Below are positions 17,111-26,120 of a stretch of 64,000 nucleotides of DNA, in pieces; position 1 is the stretch's first letter, and every line of letters starts with the position of its first letter. This stretch comes from Clostridium sp. BNL1100 (lineage in GTDB: Bacteria > Bacillota > Clostridia > Acetivibrionales > DSM-1351). The notes under the pieces are model-generated. The model did not search any database and had not been told where the DNA came from. It worked only from the letters and a program-made list of their open reading frames with translations. The position numbers and the translations under genes were made by a program. The stretch lies in contig NC_016791.1 in NCBI RefSeq assembly GCF_000244875.1, positions 2,795,001-2,859,000 on the forward strand, written 5' to 3'.

Positions 17111-17170
17111 TGTTTTGATATTCTTTTTACAATTCTAACATATGAAATCAATAATATGCAATAAAAATTA

Positions 17171-17827
17171 TTATCCCAGGAAAAAGTCCTTTAATTCCTG
17201 TTGATCCTGTATGGATGAGGCAGCCAGTATATGGTCTCCCTCCAACAAAAGTGTATCACCGTTTGGTATTATTACATTCTCTTCTCTTATAACTGAAATT
17301 AAAACACATTCCCTTGGAATATTTATTTCCTTTAGTTTTTTGTTTTTTACCGGGGAAGTCGAAGATAGCAATATTTCACTCAGAGAAATTTTACCGTTTT
17401 TCAATTTCATAAGAGTTTTCATTCCTGAGTAATCAACTTCCTGTTCTATTAAATCGGCAATTATTGAAGTACTGCTGACTGCAATATCTACACCAAGTTT
17501 TTCAAAGACAGTTATGTTCTTTGGATTATTTACCCTTGCTATGGTACGCTTTATGCCAAAATTTCTTTTTGCAAGCTGACAGGCAATAAGGTTTTCTTCA
17601 TCCTTTCCTGTAACCGCAATAAATATGTCCGCTCTCTCTACATTACATTCAGTTAAATGCTCAATATTTGTTCCATCTCCATTTACTACACAAACATTCA
17701 ACTGGTTTGCAATCTTTTCACAAAGTTCTTTCTGCTTTTCAATAACTGCTATTTTATGTTTATACGGTAGTAGGGTTTTTATAAGATAAAATCCAACTTT
17801 TCCTCCACCGGCAATTACTATATACAT
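17171..17827 (-). CDS. RCK (TrkA-type) K+ transport regulator, second copy
   Basis: A 218-residue cytoplasmic protein. The N-terminal Rossmann (TrkA-N) domain has the nucleotide loop IAGGGKVGFYL and acidic residue E34. It continues with VNGDGTN and TGKDEENLIACQLAK. The C-terminal RCK-C domain spans about 140-218. Such proteins form octameric rings that gate Trk/Ktr pores in response to ATP/ADP or NAD(H). It begins directly after the stop of the paralogous gene at 17828, so the two are one operon. Confidence 0.88.
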   Translation of the reverse strand: MYIVIAGGGKVGFYLIKTLLPYKHKIAVIEKQKELCEKIANQLNVCVVNGDGTNIEHLTECNVERADIFIAVTGKDEENLIACQLAKRNFGIKRTIARVNNPKNITVFEKLGVDIAVSSTSIIADLIEQEVDYSGMKTLMKLKNGKISLSEILLSSTSPVKNKKLKEINIPRECVLISVIREENVIIPNGDTLLLEGDHILAASSIQDQQELKDFFLG

Positions 17828-18460
17828 TTAGTTGATCTCCTTATTATTCTTATGGGTAGTATCCGCCACAACCAATATGTCACCTTTAACTAATCGTCCT
17901 GTGGCATTAGCCAATATAAATTCTCCCGACCGGATAATACCAAAAATCATACTCTGTTTAAGCTTAACCTGATCAATCCTTTTGCCTATATAACCATCCG
18001 CTAAATTTACATGTTTGAATAATACAGAGGTATTTCCGATATTATGTGTACTAACATCAGCATTTGACTCAACCATAGCCCTCATTACATTTACAGTAAT
18101 ATCGGTTGGACAAATAGTTTCCAGACCAAATTGATGAAACACATGTTCACGTGCAGGGTTATAAATTCTAGCAACAACCTTGGGTACCTTGAATATTTCT
18201 TTTGCCACCTGACAAACCATGATGTTTACATTATCATCTTCCGTTACTGCCACCAATACATCAGCATTTTCTATACCTGCCATTTTCAAAACATCCTGAT
18301 CAATAGGTACTCCCGTCAAGGTCACTCCGTCAAAGTCAGGTGGAAGATTTTTAAAAGCTTTCGGATCGTTTGAAACAATTACAATTTCGTTTCCTTCCTC
18401 AGAAAGAACCTGTGCAAACTTTGCTCCAACCTTTCCACATCCTATTATAACTACCTGCAT
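17828..18460 (-). CDS. RCK (TrkA-type) K+ transport regulator, first copy
   Basis: A 210-residue paralogue of the next gene. The Rossmann loop is IIGCGKVGAKFA, with TEDDNVNIMVCQVAK and an RCK-C domain at the C-terminus. The two together resemble the two halves of TrkA or the tandem TrkA-like pairs of clostridia and may form a mixed ring. The divergent KtrB-like pore gene is 2.3 kb away and is the probable partner. The ribosome site GGAGG is present. Which copy binds the pore cannot be told from sequence. Confidence 0.88.
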   Translation of the reverse strand: MQVVIIGCGKVGAKFAQVLSEEGNEIVIVSNDPKAFKNLPPDFDGVTLTGVPIDQDVLKMAGIENADVLVAVTEDDNVNIMVCQVAKEIFKVPKVVARIYNPAREHVFHQFGLETICPTDITVNVMRAMVESNADVSTHNIGNTSVLFKHVNLADGYIGKRIDQVKLKQSMIFGIIRSGEFILANATGRLVKGDILVVADTTHKNNKEIN

Positions 18461-18783
18461 GATTTCCTCCTATTAAAAATCCAGATAAAAATAATGAGCA
18501 TCATAGGTATGGTGTTTCTATCCCATACGTAATGCCCCATAGTAAAGAATACCAAACAATTATAACACTATTTAATTATTTTATTAATCCGCAAAAAATC
18601 ATTAAATATAAAAATTAAATCTTCATCGCACCAAATAGAACCAGAATTTGCTGATTATCATTTATTATCTCAATATTTCTTCAAATTTAAAACATTATTT
18701 ATTATTTAAATTAAGATGTATTTTTTTTAAGCTAATAAAAATAATAAGTCTATATAAAACCACATATGAAAAGAGGTATTTAA
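18461..18783. other. AT-rich divergent intergenic region
   Basis: A 323-base gap between the divergent RCK operon and the DUF421 gene, presumably holding both promoters. I see no hairpin, riboswitch, repeat or convincing -35/-10 pair. Confidence 0.5.
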
Positions 18784-19470
18784 TTGCTCGTTGTTTTTAT
18801 AAGAACCCTGATACTTTATATTGTCGTAATCATTGCAATGAGGGTTATGGGAAAAAGGCAAATAGGACAGCTACAGCCTTTTGAGCTCGCTGTTGCAATC
18901 ATGATTTCAGAGCTGGCCTCAGTGCCAATGCAAAACACAGGTATACCTCTGGTTAATGGAATAATACCCATACTTACCATGCTGGCTGCACAAATACTGA
19001 TATCCTTTATTTCACTTAAAAGTACCAGAGCCAGAACTATTATCTGCGGACGTCCAAGTGTTCTTATTGCAGGTGGCAGAATAATGGAGCAGGTTTTCCG
19101 GCAAGAACTGTATACCCTTAATGACCTTTTGGAACAACTGAGAAGTAAAGATATATACAATATTGCCGATGTGGAATACGCAATATTGGAAACTAACGGT
19201 CAGCTTAGTGTCATACCCAAAGCCGGAAAATCCAAAGTAACCCGTGAAGACCTTAATATTTCCGGCAAATATGAAGCACCAGCCGTTGAAATTATTATTG
19301 ATGGTGACCTTATTGATAAAAACCTGAAGCTTGCCAATTTAAGCAAAGCAAAGTTGGAAAGCGAATTAAAAAAGATGAATATACAAAGCACTAAAGATGT
19401 ATTTTTTGCATGTGTTGGTTCAGATGGTCAGTTGTTCTGTCAGGAAAAGGAAAAAACTAAAAGGAGCTAA
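18784..19470 (+). CDS. DUF421 (YetF/YcaP) membrane protein
   Basis: A 228-residue protein with three N-terminal membrane segments (to about residue 85), including the signature RVMGKRQIGQLQPFELAVAIMISELAS. A cytoplasmic DUF421 domain follows (about 95-180) and then a short polar tail. YetF-like proteins are linked to spore germination and membrane properties in bacilli, but no reaction is known. Translation appears to start at TTG (18784), since AGAGG lies eight bases upstream and no ATG is available. It is followed after five bases by a DUF4363 gene, a common clostridial pair. Confidence 0.85.
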   Translation: MLVVFIRTLILYIVVIIAMRVMGKRQIGQLQPFELAVAIMISELASVPMQNTGIPLVNGIIPILTMLAAQILISFISLKSTRARTIICGRPSVLIAGGRIMEQVFRQELYTLNDLLEQLRSKDIYNIADVEYAILETNGQLSVIPKAGKSKVTREDLNISGKYEAPAVEIIIDGDLIDKNLKLANLSKAKLESELKKMNIQSTKDVFFACVGSDGQLFCQEKEKTKRS

Positions 19471-19475
19471 AAGAT

Positions 19476-19868
19476 ATGTCAAACAACACAAAAACAGTTA
19501 CTGTAGTTGTTAGTTTAGTTTTGGTTATAATCATTTCAGGAGTTCTGACTCTATATTATCTGAATCGTTCCTGCGAAAAACTTGAAAAAACCGTAGACTC
19601 AGCTGGTTTATTTATACAATCTAAGCAATGGGACTCCGCAGAAAAGCTCCTGAATGATTTTGCATCCGATTGGGACAGAACAAAGTTTGGTTGGGCTATC
19701 CTTTTAGACCATTTTGAGATTGATAATATTGATAACTCATATATAAAATCTAAGAAATATGTTGAGAGCAAGGATTATCCTTCTGCTTTGGCAGAACTGG
19801 AGGCATTGAAAGAGTATATTAAACATATCCCCAAAAAAGAGAGTTTTTCCTTGGAGAATATTATGTAG
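19476..19868 (+). CDS. DUF4363 protein
   Basis: A 130-residue protein with one N-terminal membrane anchor (about 8-29) and an extracytoplasmic helical domain rich in tryptophan and acidic residues (WDSAEKLLNDFASDWDRTKFGW). It matches DUF4363, which is regularly encoded next to DUF421 proteins in spore-forming clostridia. The function is unknown; a joint envelope role with the upstream DUF421 protein is inferred from synteny. The ribosome site AGGAG lies in the end of the upstream gene. Confidence 0.8.
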   Translation: MSNNTKTVTVVVSLVLVIIISGVLTLYYLNRSCEKLEKTVDSAGLFIQSKQWDSAEKLLNDFASDWDRTKFGWAILLDHFEIDNIDNSYIKSKKYVESKDYPSALAELEALKEYIKHIPKKESFSLENIM

Positions 19869-19870
19869 GA

Positions 19871-20878
19871 TTATTTAAATCCTCTGAGTATTAAAAATGC
19901 GATAAACAATGCATAAAATACCCCACCGGATAGGAGCGGCAATGGTGTTAAGCTCTTTTTAACTTTTACCCAGATATATGTAACAAGAGTTGAAGACAAT
20001 GCCAGCAGAGAGCTTACCAATGTTATTATGTCAAGCTTCCAGTCCGTTGTGAGTATCCCTATTGAAACCGGTATACAGCTTTGGAATACCATAGCACCGG
20101 ATATATTTCCCAGGGAAAGTGTATCCTTGTTTTTACTTATCCATATAACACTGTTAAATTTCTCAGGAAGCTCTGTTGCAATAGGTGTAATTATAATCGA
20201 CAGGGCAAGTGTTGATATGCCTAAAGCCCCGGATATAACTTCAATATTCCCCACAAACATTTCAGCTCCAAGTATAATTGAGAAAAGTGCAAGAGCAATC
20301 TGAGCCAAAATAACCGGGATATTTTCGTTTAATTTGAATGTCTTTGAAAATATAAGCTCATCAATTTCTTCATTACTTGCCTTATCACTGTTTACTGTCT
20401 TAAATACGTAATAGATATAAGCGGCTATTAGAAGTATTGCAGTTATATTCTTGATAAAGCCTACAGAGAAAAATGACACGGAAATGGCACATGTATAAAC
20501 AATTACGAAAAATGAAATGTCACGCCCAAGGATATCCAAATTGGTATTGAGGTTCATTCCTGTCTGTCGTCTGCCGGAGAATATTATTACACTTAAACCC
20601 GTTATAAAAAATGCAAGGGTCGATAGCATAAAAGGTGCACCGACAATAGCACCGATTCCTATATCCACGGAGTCCTTACGATTATTTGAAAAAAGCAAAG
20701 CAATTACAGGTATCAGTGTTTCAGGCAGACAGGTTCCGACGGCAGAAAAAATACTACCTACAACCCCGTCTCCAAGCCTTAGCTTTTTACCTAACCACTC
20801 AATTCCATTTGTAAATAACTCGCATCCTGTAAGGATTATTCCAAGACTAAGTAATAAAATTAGTATGTTATCCAGCAT
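19871..20878 (-). CDS. Cation/Ca2+ exchanger family (CaCA, YrbG-like) transporter
   Basis: A membrane protein of about 335 residues with two inverted halves, each carrying an alpha-repeat: GTCLPETLIPVIA near residue 45 and IATELPEKFNSVIW near 245. The acidic residues in these repeats coordinate cations in the sodium/calcium exchanger superfamily. About ten membrane segments are visible. The substrate (Ca2+, Na+ or K+) cannot be told. The start is set at MLDNIL (20878); a GTG 18 bases upstream is possible. Tail-to-tail with the DUF4363 gene. Confidence 0.82.
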   Translation of the reverse strand: MLDNILILLLSLGIILTGCELFTNGIEWLGKKLRLGDGVVGSIFSAVGTCLPETLIPVIALLFSNNRKDSVDIGIGAIVGAPFMLSTLAFFITGLSVIIFSGRRQTGMNLNTNLDILGRDISFFVIVYTCAISVSFFSVGFIKNITAILLIAAYIYYVFKTVNSDKASNEEIDELIFSKTFKLNENIPVILAQIALALFSIILGAEMFVGNIEVISGALGISTLALSIIITPIATELPEKFNSVIWISKNKDTLSLGNISGAMVFQSCIPVSIGILTTDWKLDIITLVSSLLALSSTLVTYIWVKVKKSLTPLPLLSGGVFYALFIAFLILRGFK

Positions 20879-20955
20879 AGCTCTCTCTCTTCTCACTTTT
20901 TTAGGACAATGTCCTTAAATTATTCATATGCCGGATAGACAAGATTTAACACAAA

Positions 20956-22829
20956 AAGGGGCTGTTGCACAATGAATAAATTTATTCACTGTGCAACAGT
21001 CCCCTTTTTGTCCCTAAAATAGTAAAATGCGGGTCCCGTAGGGCCCGCAAGTGTTGTATAATTTAATTTGTGAAAAAACTTATGCAACATAAAAATTATA
21101 CCGAATTTAACGGATACTATCAATTAGTTTTGCCTTTAAATTTGGAGATGTTAATACCTGAAGATGATTCTGTCAGACTGTTAAGCCAAATATTGGAGGG
21201 ATTGAATTACACAAAGTTGTATAAGGCTTACTCTTCTACTGGAAGAAAACCGGCAGTTGACCCAAAGACCATGTTTAAGGTAATAACATATGCAAACTCA
21301 AATAACATATACTCAAGTAGAAAAATTGAAACTGCATGTAAAAGAGATATTAATTTCATGTGGTTGCTCCAAGGGGAATCAAAGCCAGATCACTCAACTA
21401 TAGCCAGATTCCGTAAGGATTATCTTCCAGAGGCAATAGAAGACCTATTCTATCAAATGGTACAGCACCTGCATTCTATCGGAGAAGTTAAATTCGAAAA
21501 CCTTTTTGTGGATGGTACTAAAATTGAGGCAAATGCAAACCGCTATACCTTTGTATGGAAGAAAGTAGTCAATAAAAACGAAGCAAAGATGTTTGAGAAA
21601 ATAAAAGCTTGCTTAGAGGATATAAACCAGTCATATTTGACTAACTTTTCAGTATCAAAAGATAGCATATTGGCGGATTTAGAGCAAGTTCTTGAATATT
21701 TAAAGGACAAGCAAAAAGAAGATAACATAGAATTTGTTCATGGAATCGGAAAACGTAAAACTCAATTACAAAGATTCACAGAGCAGTTCAAGGAATTTAA
21801 AGAACGTCAGGAAAAATACAATGCCCATAACCAGCTGTTCGAGGGGAGAAACAGTTATTCCAAAACGGATACTGATGCAACATTCATGCATATGAAAGAT
21901 GACCACATGCGTAATACTCAGCTAAAACCTGCCTACAATGTTCAGATTGGAGTTGAAAGCGAGTATGTTACTGGCATTGGAATTTTTCAGGATAGGAATG
22001 ACATTGCTACACTAATCCCATTTCTAAAAAGTATGGAATCAAACTTAGGTAGATGTTATGAAAACGTAATTGCAGACTCTGGCTATGAGAGCGAAGAAAA
22101 CTATCTGTATTTGGAAGAAAAGCATCAGAAAAGCTATATAAAACCTCAAACATACGAGATATGGAAGAAGAAAAGCTTCAAGAAAGATATCAGCAAGCGT
22201 GAAAATATGCAGTATGATGAAGAGAAAGATGAGTATACGTGCCATAATGGAAAACAATTAAAAATGTCAGGAACAACTCATAGAAAATCAGCAACAGGAT
22301 ATCGTTCCGAGATTAGCATATATGAATGTGAAGATTGCAGTAATTGCCCCTATAAGTCTAAGTGTACAAAAGCCCAAGGAAATCGCAAAATGCAGGTATC
22401 TAAGACATTTGTAAAAAAGAGACAAAAATCTTATGAAAACATCTTGACGGAGAAAGGCATTCTTCTAAGGGTAAATCGTTCCATCCAAGTTGAAGGAGCC
22501 TTTGGAGTTCTAAAAAGTGATTACAATTTCAGCCGTTTTTTAACACGAGGGAAAAACAGTGTTAAAACCGAATTTATCCTGCTGTGTTTTGGCTATAACA
22601 TAAACAAATTACACTCCAAAATTCAAAATGACCGATGTGGAAAAGAACTTCATGAAGTAAAAGCCTGCTAAAATTCCAACGAAATCTAATAGGCCTATTA
22701 AAGTGCGCTCAAATTCCACAAAATAGGGAATTAACTACAGAGTAATCAACAATTTAACAACAAAAAATATTGGAGCAAAAGAAGGGAGCACCGCTGACTA
22801 CTTTTTAAGTAGTTTTGCGACACTCCCTT
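20956..22829 (+). mobile_element. IS1182-family insertion sequence, apparently intact
   Basis: About 1.87 kb. The ends form an imperfect inverted repeat: left AAGGGGCTGTTGCACAA (20956-20972) and right, read inward, AAGGGAGTGTCGCAAAA (22829-22813). The left end also forms a long hairpin (20953-21009) and the right end a shorter one (22783-22829), which would block read-through transcription. One full-length transposase lies inside. The right end stops on the first base of the CCA end of tRNA-Val. No clear target duplication is seen, so the exact boundaries are tentative. Confidence 0.82.
21070..22671 (+). CDS. IS1182-family transposase
   Basis: A 533-residue DDE transposase. The N-terminal DUF772 domain (about 20-140) contains LLQGESKPDHSTIARFRKDY. 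The DDE core includes LFVDGTKIEANANRYTFVWKK, NVIADSGYESEENYLYLE and the late acidic block VEGAFGVLKSDYNFSRFLTRG. A cysteine motif of the family lies between them (CEDCSNCPYKSKC). No stops or frameshifts are present, so it is probably functional. Translation could start at the GTG at 21070 or the ATG at 21082; the family's usual N-terminus fits the latter. Confidence 0.93.
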   Translation: MKKLMQHKNYTEFNGYYQLVLPLNLEMLIPEDDSVRLLSQILEGLNYTKLYKAYSSTGRKPAVDPKTMFKVITYANSNNIYSSRKIETACKRDINFMWLLQGESKPDHSTIARFRKDYLPEAIEDLFYQMVQHLHSIGEVKFENLFVDGTKIEANANRYTFVWKKVVNKNEAKMFEKIKACLEDINQSYLTNFSVSKDSILADLEQVLEYLKDKQKEDNIEFVHGIGKRKTQLQRFTEQFKEFKERQEKYNAHNQLFEGRNSYSKTDTDATFMHMKDDHMRNTQLKPAYNVQIGVESEYVTGIGIFQDRNDIATLIPFLKSMESNLGRCYENVIADSGYESEENYLYLEEKHQKSYIKPQTYEIWKKKSFKKDISKRENMQYDEEKDEYTCHNGKQLKMSGTTHRKSATGYRSEISIYECEDCSNCPYKSKCTKAQGNRKMQVSKTFVKKRQKSYENILTEKGILLRVNRSIQVEGAFGVLKSDYNFSRFLTRGKNSVKTEFILLCFGYNINKLHSKIQNDRCGKELHEVKAC

Positions 22830-22905
22830 GGTGACGAATACTGGGCTCGAACCAGTGACCCCTACCATGTCAAGGTAGTACTCTAACCAACTGAGCTAAT
22901 CCGTC
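22829..22905 (-). tRNA. tRNA-Val (anticodon GAC)
   Basis: The minus strand folds as a full cloverleaf: acceptor GACGGAT/ATTCGTC with discriminator A and encoded CCA, D-arm GCTC...GAGT, anticodon stem CTACC/GGTAG around loop TTGACAT, and T-arm ACTGG-TTCGAGC-CCAGT. Anticodon GAC reads Val GUC/GUU. Length is 77 with CCA. The insertion sequence ends on its 3' base. Confidence 0.95.
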
Positions 22906-22980
22906 ATTTGTACTACTATTATCCATATATTTTTATCTACTGTCAAGTATCTGTAACATTTTTTTAAATATATCGAACTA

Positions 22981-24324
22981 TTATCCTGCAAGATAATTAT
23001 CAGATTCTACATTTTCCTTTTTTCTACTATTGGTCCTGAATTTATAGGCAAAAAATACTGCGCACAGAATTACAAGTGTACCTGATAATCCAAATATTAT
23101 CAGCATATTGTTGAGTACAGTTATCCCAATATTAATTTTCACATTGTCCAGGGCTCCTACGAGAAATGCTCCCAGCAATGCGCTTGCAAATCCGGCCAGT
23201 CCTGCCGCTGCAGCATTAAATCCTACAAATATTGTACGCCCTTCCTGTGGTGCGTGTTTGAACTGAATATTGAACAGTGACATGTTTACCCCTGCCCATC
23301 CGGCTCCGGCTACTATCTGAATAAACGGTATAATTACATAGCAGATTTCTTTGGTTACAAAAGCCCAAGTCAGGTGGCACAAGCCCAACATACCTATGGA
23401 AGCAACAGTAGTAACCTCCCAGCTGAATTTGTCAGCCAGTTTTCCCCAAACCTTAGCTGTAGAAGCCTGTACTACGGATAACAGAATATTTGCAAACATT
23501 ATAAACGTATATGACAGTTTTAGACCTGTTACCATATAAACAGAAAAGAAAGGCAGTGCAATCTGCGCTGCAAAATTCCATGCTGCATTTAATAAGATAA
23601 CCGAGAGGAACTGCTTATTTTTTAAAGGCAGCGTAAACAGACTCTTGATATTTATGTTCTGCCTAATAGGTACTATTTCAGGCTCTTTAATCTTTCTAAG
23701 TACATAAATATTCATTACAACTAAAACCAAAACAATTGAGAAAACAAAAATAAAACCCAGAAATTCTCTCCCCGACACTTTGAATATGTCAAGTATCCTA
23801 CCCATGGATAGTGAAAGAACAGCGGCTGATGAAATTATAAAGGTATCCCTTAACCCAAAATACCTGCCCCTGTATCGCTCGGGAACTAGACTAATAATCC
23901 AACTTCCGCCTGCAGGGTTAGAAAAGCTGAAAATAAGATATGACGTAAAATACATACCTCCCAGCAAAAGCAACCTGACTGACGTATTCTGTGTTAAAAG
24001 CGGAATGACTATCATCAGTCCAAGCAATGATCTATAAAAAATACAGGTAATAACAATCAAGCTCTTTCTACTGGTAAGCTTCTCCAAAAATATCGGGCTG
24101 AACATCTGTAGAATATTGGCCAGCAATGGCATAGCCGCAATAAGGCCTATAATTTGATCGGATGCACCTAAAAATTTTGCATACCCCGCCAAAAACGCAC
24201 CTGCTGTAAGGGTATAGACACCGTTGGAAAGGCACCCCTCAAGTATAAAACGCCTACGGCTTAGCTCATAATTCTCATCTGAAACATCGCCATAAAGCCT
24301 TGGTCTTTTAAATTTGAATACCAT
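22981..24324 (-). CDS. Major facilitator superfamily transporter
   Basis: A protein of about 447 residues with twelve predicted membrane segments and a short polar N-terminus (FKRPRLYGDVSDENYELSRRRFILEG). A conserved loop containing VPERYRGRYFGLRD lies between segments 4 and 5, as in MFS proteins of the YqgE/UMF-like type found in clostridia. The substrate cannot be inferred. The start at 24324 (MVFKFK) follows GGGGGA at ten bases; a start at 24351 would lack a ribosome site. A single-gene unit downstream of tRNA-Val on the opposite side of the IS. Confidence 0.82.
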   Translation of the reverse strand: MVFKFKRPRLYGDVSDENYELSRRRFILEGCLSNGVYTLTAGAFLAGYAKFLGASDQIIGLIAAMPLLANILQMFSPIFLEKLTSRKSLIVITCIFYRSLLGLMIVIPLLTQNTSVRLLLLGGMYFTSYLIFSFSNPAGGSWIISLVPERYRGRYFGLRDTFIISSAAVLSLSMGRILDIFKVSGREFLGFIFVFSIVLVLVVMNIYVLRKIKEPEIVPIRQNINIKSLFTLPLKNKQFLSVILLNAAWNFAAQIALPFFSVYMVTGLKLSYTFIMFANILLSVVQASTAKVWGKLADKFSWEVTTVASIGMLGLCHLTWAFVTKEICYVIIPFIQIVAGAGWAGVNMSLFNIQFKHAPQEGRTIFVGFNAAAAGLAGFASALLGAFLVGALDNVKINIGITVLNNMLIIFGLSGTLVILCAVFFAYKFRTNSRKKENVESDNYLAG

Positions 24325-24404
24325 GGAAAATAATCCCCCATCAAAGAACATTAGTATAAATTATGCTATAAATATTGAGTGTAAATATAAGTGTTACAGT
24401 TCTA

Positions 24405-25184
24405 TTACCTATGGGTTACTTCTACCTTATATTCTAAATCCATATAAATTTTTATAATAAAACGTTGCAGAATCAGGTTGGTTATCGTTGTCAAAAAGGC
24501 TCCAATAAACACACCTGCTATAGAGTTTCCTACTAAAAGAAATACCGGTAATTTAAATATTACAAAATAAGTTACAAGTACGCTCGCAATCTGAGCTTTC
24601 TTTCCCTTTGTAATCTCACTGCTAGCAGTCATTGCATCCGCCATTGTCAATTTCAGATCCAAAACATAGCAGAAACCGAAAACAAACATTACGTAAGCTA
24701 TTATACCGGGAATAACAAAAAACATGGAGCCAAACATTACTAAAAGCCCAAAAATAACATTATAGGCTATAATCCGGCCCATATGCTTGAAAACACCTGA
24801 AAAACTTGCCCTAAATCCACTGTCTTTGCCTCTTTGTTCTGATAAGTAAGAATACATATAAACCGATAAGAACAAATTTGAAACAAGTTTGGACAAAAGA
24901 GATACACCAAGTGCCACTAAAAAAGCATACAAAATATGTATAGACGGCTGGTATATATCTCCGGACGAAGTTGAGGTGAGTGAGGTTAAATTGTTATAAA
25001 TCTTCTCAATTTCCTCCACAGGGAACATCTGGGCATATTTGTATAATGCATATTTGCCTATCAATTGGCAAAAAAGGACAAGCACAAATATGAACCGTGC
25101 CAGCCCTTCTTTTTTTAATTTGTGAAACTTAATACTCTCCGGAAGATATTCAAAAAAAGTTTTGACTCCTGAAGAATTTTCCAT
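24405..25184 (-). CDS. Multi-pass membrane protein of unknown function
   Basis: A 259-residue protein with about six membrane segments. A central stretch (VIPGIIAYVMFVFGFCYVLD followed by MTASSEITKGKK) resembles the DUF975/YciC-type membrane family, in which a proline-bounded helix is followed by an AxxxSxxxxKGxK loop. There is no enzyme motif. The GGAGG ribosome site precedes the ATG. It is isolated between an MFS transporter and an SDR gene on the same strand. A role in membrane homeostasis would be a guess. Confidence 0.65.
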   Translation of the reverse strand: MENSSGVKTFFEYLPESIKFHKLKKEGLARFIFVLVLFCQLIGKYALYKYAQMFPVEEIEKIYNNLTSLTSTSSGDIYQPSIHILYAFLVALGVSLLSKLVSNLFLSVYMYSYLSEQRGKDSGFRASFSGVFKHMGRIIAYNVIFGLLVMFGSMFFVIPGIIAYVMFVFGFCYVLDLKLTMADAMTASSEITKGKKAQIASVLVTYFVIFKLPVFLLVGNSIAGVFIGAFLTTITNLILQRFIIKIYMDLEYKVEVTHR

Positions 25185-25334
25185 TTATTATCCTCCAAGC
25201 CGCCAAGGCAGCATAAAATTTTTATAAGTCATAAATTTGTGTCAACCACTAACAAAACAGACACTTGCTAGTATATACTTAGCATTATATAAATTCAAGA
25301 GTAATTTGTAATAATAAATTTCTTTTACTTTTAG

Positions 25335-26075
25335 CTAAATTAAAAAACCGCCGTTTGGGCTTATTACCTGCCCTGTTATAAATCCTGCATTGTCTGATGT
25401 CAGGAAGAAAACTGTTTCTGCAATATCAGTACCTGTTCCAATTATCCCCAATGGGGTTTGGTCCTTCAGCTCATCCAGGGTTTGAGAGTCAAGTCCTGAA
25501 TTCATATCGGTATCAATTACACCGGGGGCAACACAATTAACCTGTATATTAGACGGGCCTACTTCCTTTGCCAATGCCCGTGTCAATCCGATAACTGCTG
25601 CCTTTGAAGCAGAGTAATGCACCTCACATGACGCACCTGTTAATCCCCATATAGAGGATATATTGACTATTTTTCCCCATTTGTTTCTTATCATTTGTGG
25701 AAGTACGGCTTTACAGCAGTGAAACATCCCTTTGACATTAATATCAAACATCCTGTCCCATTCTTCTGTTGTAATGTCCGTGAATAGTCTTTGGCCTGCT
25801 ATTCCGGCATTATTGACCAGTATATCTATATTACCAAAATGTGAATTAACACTATCTACCATATAGAGAACCTGCTCCTGATTGCTTACATCCGCTTTTA
25901 CAGTCATTACTCTGCATTTCTCCAGAGCTAACTCCCTTTCCAAACTTTCAGCTGCCGTCCTGTTAACGTTAAAATTTATCGCAACATTAAATCCTTTTTG
26001 GGCAAACTTCTTAGCGATGGCATAGCCTATTCCTCTTGAAGCACCCGTTACAAGAACAGTTTTTTGGGTATTCAT
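25335..26075 (-). CDS. Short-chain dehydrogenase/reductase, FabG/YmfI-like
   Basis: A 246-residue classical SDR: NAD(P) loop TGASRGIG (residues 10-17), NNAG motif, catalytic serine in NISSIWG, YSASK catalytic Tyr/Lys, and the PGVIDTDMN segment. The length equals FabG. The Arg in TGASRG suggests NADPH. It stands alone, away from any fatty-acid genes, so 3-oxoacyl-ACP reductase is only one possibility. YmfI-type reductases (EF-P modification) look alike. Confidence 0.85.
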   Translation of the reverse strand: MNTQKTVLVTGASRGIGYAIAKKFAQKGFNVAINFNVNRTAAESLERELALEKCRVMTVKADVSNQEQVLYMVDSVNSHFGNIDILVNNAGIAGQRLFTDITTEEWDRMFDINVKGMFHCCKAVLPQMIRNKWGKIVNISSIWGLTGASCEVHYSASKAAVIGLTRALAKEVGPSNIQVNCVAPGVIDTDMNSGLDSQTLDELKDQTPLGIIGTGTDIAETVFFLTSDNAGFITGQVISPNGGFLI

Positions 26076-26120
26076 TATATAAATTGCCTCAATTCATTTA
26101 GTTTTTTAAATAGCAGTAAG

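Noticed and set aside
20953-21009. The long palindrome as a plain terminator of the exchanger gene
   Set aside because: The exchanger is on the minus strand and begins, not ends, here; the sequence matches the IS terminal repeat in both orientations.
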